From Ardenticatenaceae bacterium (lineage in GTDB: Bacteria; Chloroflexota; Anaerolineae; Promineifilales; Promineifilaceae): DNA of 33,002 bases. Within the stretch, counting starts at the first letter, position 1; every line of letters starts with the position of its first letter. Below are positions 29,276 through 33,002 of this stretch, in pieces. The notes below the pieces were generated by a model, which did not search any database, was not told the DNA's origin, and saw only the letters and a list, made by a program, of their open reading frames with translations. The translations under genes and the position numbers were made by a program. The DNA lies in the NCBI GenBank assembly GCA_027054335.1, contig JALUPA010000259.1:1-33002 (forward strand). The letters run 5' to 3'.

Positions 29276-30136
29276 TTACGCTCGTAGTGTAAACTGGTTT
29301 ACAGTGTTCACGTGTGCATTACTGATTACCTCAGCTACACCGGGCAAGGCGGTTGGCAACACGGCCGTAGCCAAAGACAAATCCAGTTCACAATTCAGGG
29401 GCCATTGGTTGCCGGTGGAGGGGCCAATATGCAGGGTATCTCGTTGGGCAATACCCCACCAATCCAGCATTTTCAGGGCAAAATCGGCCCGGCTGAGAAC
29501 CTGACGCCCGGCGACGTTGAGGATGCCAGTAAAGTCGTGGGCCGCCAGTTCCAGGCAGGCTTGCGCCAGAGAGTATACCCAGACAGGGTTGCGAATCTGG
29601 TTGTCGAACAGGGTGACGGGCTGCCCGGCTTGCAGAGCGGCGGCCATCCAGGCTGTGCCGTGATCCATTTCCTGCAAACTGTAGATGAGGGAGGTGCGAA
29701 TAATGACGTAGTTGGGCCAGGTTTGCACAATGGTTTCGGCGTCTGCTTTGGCCTGGCCGTAGGGGTTGACGGGGGTGGGCACGGCCGTTTCGTCATAAGG
29801 CGCCGCATCACCGCGAAAGATGCTGTCGGTGGAAAGGTGAATAAGGCGGGCGTTCGCCGCACGAGCCGCTGCGGCGACGTTTTGCGTCCCCCGGCGAATA
29901 ACGTTTTCCATATCCTCGCCCCGGTTGGAACCGGCCAGATGGATGATGGCCTGGGGCTGGAAAGTGCGGGCAAGTTGGGTGACGGCCGTACCGTCCCGCA
30001 CATCCAACCGCCGCCCCTGCGCCAGCCCCAGCGGATCGTGTTGAAACCAAGTGTATACAACTTCGTGTGCCGGCAGCGCCAACGGAACCAGATGCCGCCC
30101 CAGGTAGCTGCTGCCGCCAGTGATGAGTATCTTCAT
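29276..30136 (-). CDS. RmlD-like NAD(P)-dependent sugar-nucleotide reductase (dTDP-4-dehydrorhamnose reductase family)
   Basis: A 286-residue extended short-chain dehydrogenase. The Rossmann start is MKILITGGSSYLGRHLV; IIHLAGSNRGEDMENVIRRGTQNVAAAARAANARLIHLSTDSIFRG and the catalytic YGQAK (in NPYGQAKADAE) follow, then IIRTSLIYS. These match RfbD/RmlD-type enzymes, which reduce 4-keto sugars, but no other rhamnose genes are near, so the substrate is open. The C-terminal end (AHVNTVNQFTLRA) reads through a small inverted repeat (GTAAACTGGTTTAC). Divergent from the PfkB gene. Confidence 0.8.
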   Translation of the reverse strand: MKILITGGSSYLGRHLVPLALPAHEVVYTWFQHDPLGLAQGRRLDVRDGTAVTQLARTFQPQAIIHLAGSNRGEDMENVIRRGTQNVAAAARAANARLIHLSTDSIFRGDAAPYDETAVPTPVNPYGQAKADAETIVQTWPNYVIIRTSLIYSLQEMDHGTAWMAAALQAGQPVTLFDNQIRNPVWVYSLAQACLELAAHDFTGILNVAGRQVLSRADFALKMLDWWGIAQRDTLHIGPSTGNQWPLNCELDLSLATAVLPTALPGVAEVISNAHVNTVNQFTLRA

Positions 30137-30143
30137 AAGTATC

Positions 30144-30230
30144 CAGTTTGCAGTTTTTAGTGTACAGTTTAGTTTACCCCAACCATTACCCCCTGAACAC
30201 TGAAAACTGATGACTGAAAACCGATTACCG
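30144..30230. repeat. Heptad repeats (CAGTTTG / ACTGAAA type) between divergent genes
   Basis: AGTTTGC-AGTTTTT-AGTGTAC-AGTTT on the left and ACACTGAAAACTGATGACTGAAAACCGATTACCGTTTACCG on the right, about 7-nt units that are roughly complementary. No convincing promoter could be separated from the repeat in this 130-bp divergent gap. Confidence 0.65.
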
Positions 30231-30266
30231 TTTACCGTTCCCCGATTTATGTTAGAATTTACGGCT

Positions 30267-31091
30267 ATGGGGCAAATTGATTACCTTCTTATTGGACATA
30301 TTACACGTGATTTAACGCCGGAGGGCGATGTGGTGGGCGGTACGGTGGCTTACTCTGGTCGGATTGGGCAGGCTTTGGGGCTAAAAACGGCCGTCCTCAC
30401 CAGTTGCCAGCCGGATTATCCCGGTTTGCAGGAATTGACGGGTCTGGAAGTGGCGGTTGTGCCTGCCGAAGAAACCACCACCTTCAAGAATGTATATACG
30501 CCGGACGGCCGTGAACAAACTATCTACGCCACAGCCAGGCGCATCACTGCCCAAGACGTGCCCGAAACCTGGAAAGAAGCCAAAATTGTCCACTTGGCCC
30601 CGGTAGCCAACGAAGTAGACCCGGAAATCATACGCCAATTCCCCAACAGCCTGATTGGTATGACGCCGCAGGGCTGGATGCGGCAGTGGGATGAAAACGG
30701 CCGTATTTCCCCCCAAGAATGGCCTGGCGCAGCCGAATATTTTGGCTTGGCCGACGTTGTTATCATCAGCCAGGAAGATTTGCTCTCCACCGACATGCTC
30801 TTTCAGTATTGGGAATGGGCCAATATCCTCGTTCTGACAGGCGGCGTCAAAGGGTGTATTGTTTTCTACGGCGACAAGGCGCAGTACGTGCCCACCATTC
30901 CCGTCACGGAAGTAGACGCCACCGGCGCGGGAGACACTTTTGCCACCGCATACTTGTTTCAGTATGACAAAACTGCTGATCCGGTAGAATCCGCCCGGTT
31001 TGCCAACACCATGGCTTCCTATTCCGTCACGCGGTCAGGTATAGACAACGTCATTAAAAAATTGCAGAAGAAACTGAAAACTTATAAGTGA
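30267..31091 (+). CDS. PfkB-family carbohydrate kinase
   Basis: About 274 residues. IDYLLIGHITRDLTPEGDVVGGTVAYSGRIGQALGLKTAVLTS at the N-terminus gives the sugar-binding GG motif. DATGAGDTFATAYLFQ near the C-terminus contains the catalytic-base/anion-hole motif of the ribokinase/PfkB family. It phosphorylates a sugar or nucleoside; the substrate cannot be told. The track start at 30210 lies within repeats; ATG 30267 (MGQIDYLLIGH) directly precedes the conserved strand, with ATG 30249 as alternative; neither has a Shine-Dalgarno. Its stop TGA lies in the hairpin before parA. Confidence 0.85.
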   Translation: MGQIDYLLIGHITRDLTPEGDVVGGTVAYSGRIGQALGLKTAVLTSCQPDYPGLQELTGLEVAVVPAEETTTFKNVYTPDGREQTIYATARRITAQDVPETWKEAKIVHLAPVANEVDPEIIRQFPNSLIGMTPQGWMRQWDENGRISPQEWPGAAEYFGLADVVIISQEDLLSTDMLFQYWEWANILVLTGGVKGCIVFYGDKAQYVPTIPVTEVDATGAGDTFATAYLFQYDKTADPVESARFANTMASYSVTRSGIDNVIKKLQKKLKTYK

Positions 31092-31118
31092 CAGTCACTT
31101 GGGAAGTGACTGTCACTT
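31086..31118. repeat. Perfect hairpin AAGTGACAGTCACTT / AAGTGACTGTCACTT
   Basis: 15-bp arms with a GGG loop, nearly identical to the hairpin at 1797-1829. It holds the PfkB stop TGA and lies 3 bp before the parA ribosome-binding site (AAGGA). Confidence 0.92.
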
Positions 31119-31128
31119 GAAGGAACCT

Positions 31129-31929
31129 ATGAGTAAAATTTACGCCATTGTCAACCAGAAAGGGGGCGTGGGAAAAACAACCACCGTCATCAATTTATGT
31201 GCGTATCTGGCCGGCAGCGGGCGGCGCGTTCTGCTGGCAGATATGGACCCGCAGGCCAATGCTACGTCCGGCCTGGGCTACAATAAATATGAGATGGGCA
31301 TTTCTTCTTATGAACTTTTGCTGCAAGAGGCCGCACTGGATGAAGCCATCATCCATAACGAGACGTACCGGCTGGACATTTTGCCTTCGCAACCGGCTTT
31401 GGCCGGGGCGGAAGTGGAATTGGTCAACGCGATTGGCCGGGAATATCGCTTGCAAAACGCGCTGGTAGAGGCGGACGGCCGTTACGATTACATCCTCATT
31501 GACTGCCCGCCCAGTCTCAGCCTGCTCACCATCAACGCCCTGACAGCGGCTAAAGACGGCGTTATTATTCCCGTGCAGTGCGAATATCTGGCCCTGGAAG
31601 GCTTAACCCAGTTGACGCAAACAATTGACCTGGTGCAAAAATACCTCAATCCTGAATTAGTCATTCGCGGTTTGGTGATGACCATGTACGATGCCCGCAC
31701 CAATCTCAGCCGCCAGGTAGTGGAAGAAGTGCGCCGTTATTTTCCCGGCAAAGTTTTTCGGGCGATTGTGCCCCGTAATGTGCGCCTGAGCGAGGCCCCC
31801 AGCTACGGCCAGCCAATCAACGTCTACGCGCCCCATTCACCGGGCGCGTTAGCGTACAAGGTGTTGGCGGCGGAATTATTGAAGGGTGATCTGATGGCGG
31901 AAACGGCCGTACAAGGAGCCACACCATGA
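31129..31929 (+). CDS. parA: Chromosome partitioning ATPase ParA (Soj)
   Basis: A 266-residue Walker-type ATPase of chromosome segregation. MSKIYAIVNQKGGVGKTTTVINLCAYLA has the deviant Walker A with its signature lysine; LLADMDPQANATSGLG is the A' motif and YILIDCPPSLSLLTINAL is Walker B. It binds DNA non-specifically and is stimulated by ParB. The track start at 31099 lies in the hairpin; ATG 31129 with AAGGA upstream is correct. Its end overlaps parB by ATGA, so the two are translationally coupled. Confidence 0.96.
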   Translation: MSKIYAIVNQKGGVGKTTTVINLCAYLAGSGRRVLLADMDPQANATSGLGYNKYEMGISSYELLLQEAALDEAIIHNETYRLDILPSQPALAGAEVELVNAIGREYRLQNALVEADGRYDYILIDCPPSLSLLTINALTAAKDGVIIPVQCEYLALEGLTQLTQTIDLVQKYLNPELVIRGLVMTMYDARTNLSRQVVEEVRRYFPGKVFRAIVPRNVRLSEAPSYGQPINVYAPHSPGALAYKVLAAELLKGDLMAETAVQGATP

Positions 31930-32792
31930 GTAAAAAACGCGGTTTAGGGCGCGGTCTGGAAGCGCTCATCCCCAGCGACATCACCACGCCGCTGGACGAA
32001 AGCAGCAGCGTGCGCGTCGTACCCGTGCAGGCTATCAGCCCCAATCCCCACCAGCCTCGCAGCGTGATGGATGAGGCAAAGCTGGCTGAACTGGCCGCAT
32101 CCATCCGGGAACACGGCCTCATCCAACCCCTGATCGTTACCCGGCAGGATGACAAATATATTCTGATTGCCGGAGAGCGGCGCTGGCGGGCGGCGCAGCG
32201 GGCCGGGCTGGTGGAACTGCCGGTCATCGTCAAGGAAGCTACGCCGCAAGCGATGCTGGAACTGGCGATCATTGAGAACATTCAGCGGGCTGATCTGAAT
32301 CCGCTGGAAGAGGCGTATGCTTACCAGCAGTTAATGGAGGAGTTTGGCCTGACGCAGGAGGAGGTAGCCCAACGGGTGGGCAAGGGTCGCTCTACAGTAG
32401 CCAATCTGGTACGCCTGACCAATCTTCCCCCGGAGATACAACAAGCTGTGGCTGACGGCCGTATCAGCGGCGCTCACGCTCGCACCCTCCTTTCCTTACC
32501 CACACCTGAAGCGCAAATCAACGCCATGAACGTGGTTATCAAACGCCGCCTTAACGTGCGCGAGACGGAAGTATTGGTGAAAAAACTGCTGCTGGACAAA
32601 CCGCCCGCGCCCCAAACCCGCCGCCGGCTTTCCCCGGAAATGGCTGATCTGCAAACCCAGTTCCGGGAACGCCTGGGCACCAAAGTCAACATCGAACTCA
32701 GCGATTCCGGCGAAGGGGGTAAAGTGGTCATCCACTATTATTCTGACGAAGATTTGCAGGCGATTTATGAGGCGATTGTTGCGGGAGATTAG
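31926..32792 (+). CDS. parB: Chromosome partitioning protein ParB (Spo0J)
   Basis: A 288-residue CTPase clamp and parS-binding protein. The N-terminal KKRGLGRGLEALIPS is the ParA-stimulating segment of chromosomal ParBs. The ParB/sulfiredoxin domain has SPNPHQPR, ASIREHGLIQPLIV and YILIAGERRWRAAQRAGL (CTP-binding GERRW box), then ENIQRADLNPLEEA, the HTH region LTQEEVAQRVGKGRSTVANLVRLTNLP and a C-terminal dimer domain. AAGGAG precedes the ATG. The stop codon is inside GGAGATTAGAGATTGGGGATCAGG, a half-copy of the GAGATTGG repeat. No parS site was found nearby. Confidence 0.96.
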   Translation: MSKKRGLGRGLEALIPSDITTPLDESSSVRVVPVQAISPNPHQPRSVMDEAKLAELAASIREHGLIQPLIVTRQDDKYILIAGERRWRAAQRAGLVELPVIVKEATPQAMLELAIIENIQRADLNPLEEAYAYQQLMEEFGLTQEEVAQRVGKGRSTVANLVRLTNLPPEIQQAVADGRISGAHARTLLSLPTPEAQINAMNVVIKRRLNVRETEVLVKKLLLDKPPAPQTRRRLSPEMADLQTQFRERLGTKVNIELSDSGEGGKVVIHYYSDEDLQAIYEAIVAGD

Positions 32793-32795
32793 AGA

Positions 32796-33002
32796 TTGGG
32801 GATCAGGTTGTTTGCATTACTGTTACTCCTGCTGGCGGCTTGCGGCGGAACGGCCGTACCCCTTACGCCAACCAATCCACCAACACTAACACATCTGACC
32901 GCAGCCACGGCCGTATTCCCCACCATCCCCCTGCCGCCAACCAACACGGCCGTGCCTCCCTCCCTGACCCTTGCCACAGCCGGCTGTGGCAAGGGTCAGG
33001 GA
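32796..33002 (+). CDS. Lipoprotein N-terminus, partial (runs off window)
   Basis: Not in the ORF track. The frame is open from the parB stop to the window end. A TTG at 32796 gives MGIRLFALLLLLLAAC-GGTAV: a positive residue, a Leu-rich core and a lipobox LAAC with the lipidated Cys, a textbook lipoprotein signal peptide. The mature start is Pro/Thr-rich (LTPTNPPTLTHLTAATAVFPTIPLPPTNTAVPPS) and low complexity; TAV recurs three times because ACGGCCGT recurs. The start lies 3 bp after parB inside the repeat remnant, with no ribosome-binding site; TTG at 32808 is an alternative. The function cannot be told. Confidence 0.55.
   Translation, partial: MGIRLFALLLLLLAACGGTAVPLTPTNPPTLTHLTAATAVFPTIPLPPTNTAVPPSLTLATAGCGKGQG
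32961..33002. repeat. 42-bp perfect palindrome at the window end
   Basis: TCCCTGACCCTTGCCACAGCC followed by its exact complement GGCTGTGGCAAGGGTCAGGGA, with the last base being the window's last. It lies in the lipoprotein reading frame. It could be real or a fold-back assembly artefact. Confidence 0.9.

Larger units (their letters stand above)
543..32953. repeat. Highly iterated palindrome ACGGCCGT dispersed across the window
   Basis: By eye about 55 exact copies of the 8-bp palindrome, first at 543-550 and last at 32946-32953, in genes on both strands and rarely in spacers. Expected by chance is about 0.5 (33002/65536). It is read in different frames, often as Thr-Ala-Val (ACG GCC GT) or Gly-Arg (GGC CGT). 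Near-variants (GCGGCCGT, TCGGCCGT, ACGGCCGC) also occur. Confidence 0.92.

Noticed and set aside
29305-29325. Possible parS site (GTGTTCACGTGTGCATT)
   Set aside because: The CACGTG core is present but the flanks do not match TGTTTCACGTGAAACA on either side.

Overview
The window looks like chromosomal DNA from a Chloroflexota bacterium, probably an Anaerolineae or related lineage. This rests on overall gene content and on recalled protein flavour (complete division/cell-wall cluster, B12-dependent class II ribonucleotide reductase, effector-associated domains, HgcA-like corrinoid protein). It is an inference, not a database result. No tRNA, rRNA, IS element or CRISPR array was seen.

Layout. 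1-396 is the 3' end of groEL (+). 549-1154 is a membrane-anchored FHA protein (+). 1290-1742 is a YkvA/DUF1232 protein (-). From 19526 down to 1855, all on the minus strand, runs a nearly complete dcw cluster: mraZ, rsmH, ftsL-like, ftsI, murF, mraY, murD, ftsW, murG, a CvpA-like membrane gene, murC, murB, ddl, ftsQ, ftsA, ftsZ. murE is absent. The cluster has a good promoter and a three-repeat MraZ operator upstream of mraZ. 20047-20862 (-) is a membrane protein with two effector-associated (death-fold-like) domains. 21156-24058 (+) is nrdR-nrdJ with a consensus promoter and candidate NrdR boxes. 24269-25231 (+) is a nitrilase-family hydrolase. 25302-27183 (-) is a two-gene unit: a SAM methyltransferase fused to an HgcA-like corrinoid/membrane module, followed by an HgcB-like ferredoxin. 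27905-29119 (-) is the principal sigma factor, 29276-30136 (-) an RmlD-like reductase, 30267-31091 (+) a PfkB kinase. 31129-32792 (+) is parA-parB, followed by the start of a lipoprotein gene cut by the window end.

How the genes work together. The dcw genes cover lipid II precursor synthesis (murB, murC, murD, murF, ddl, mraY, murG), septal polymerisation and crosslinking (ftsW, ftsI) and Z-ring assembly (ftsA, ftsZ, ftsQ, ftsL). nrdR-nrdJ supplies dNTPs and parAB segregates chromosomes.

Three things stand out. (1) The palindrome ACGGCCGT occurs about 55 times by eye in 33 kb, against roughly 0.5-1 expected; it resembles the cyanobacterial HIP1 phenomenon with a different sequence. (2) Most gene junctions, especially inside the dcw operon, hold hairpins built from ~7-nt repeats of several unrelated sequence families. 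They abut start codons and often contain the stop codon of the upstream gene. (3) The methyltransferase/HgcA-like fusion with its degenerate ferredoxin partner is the best candidate for an unusual biochemical system.
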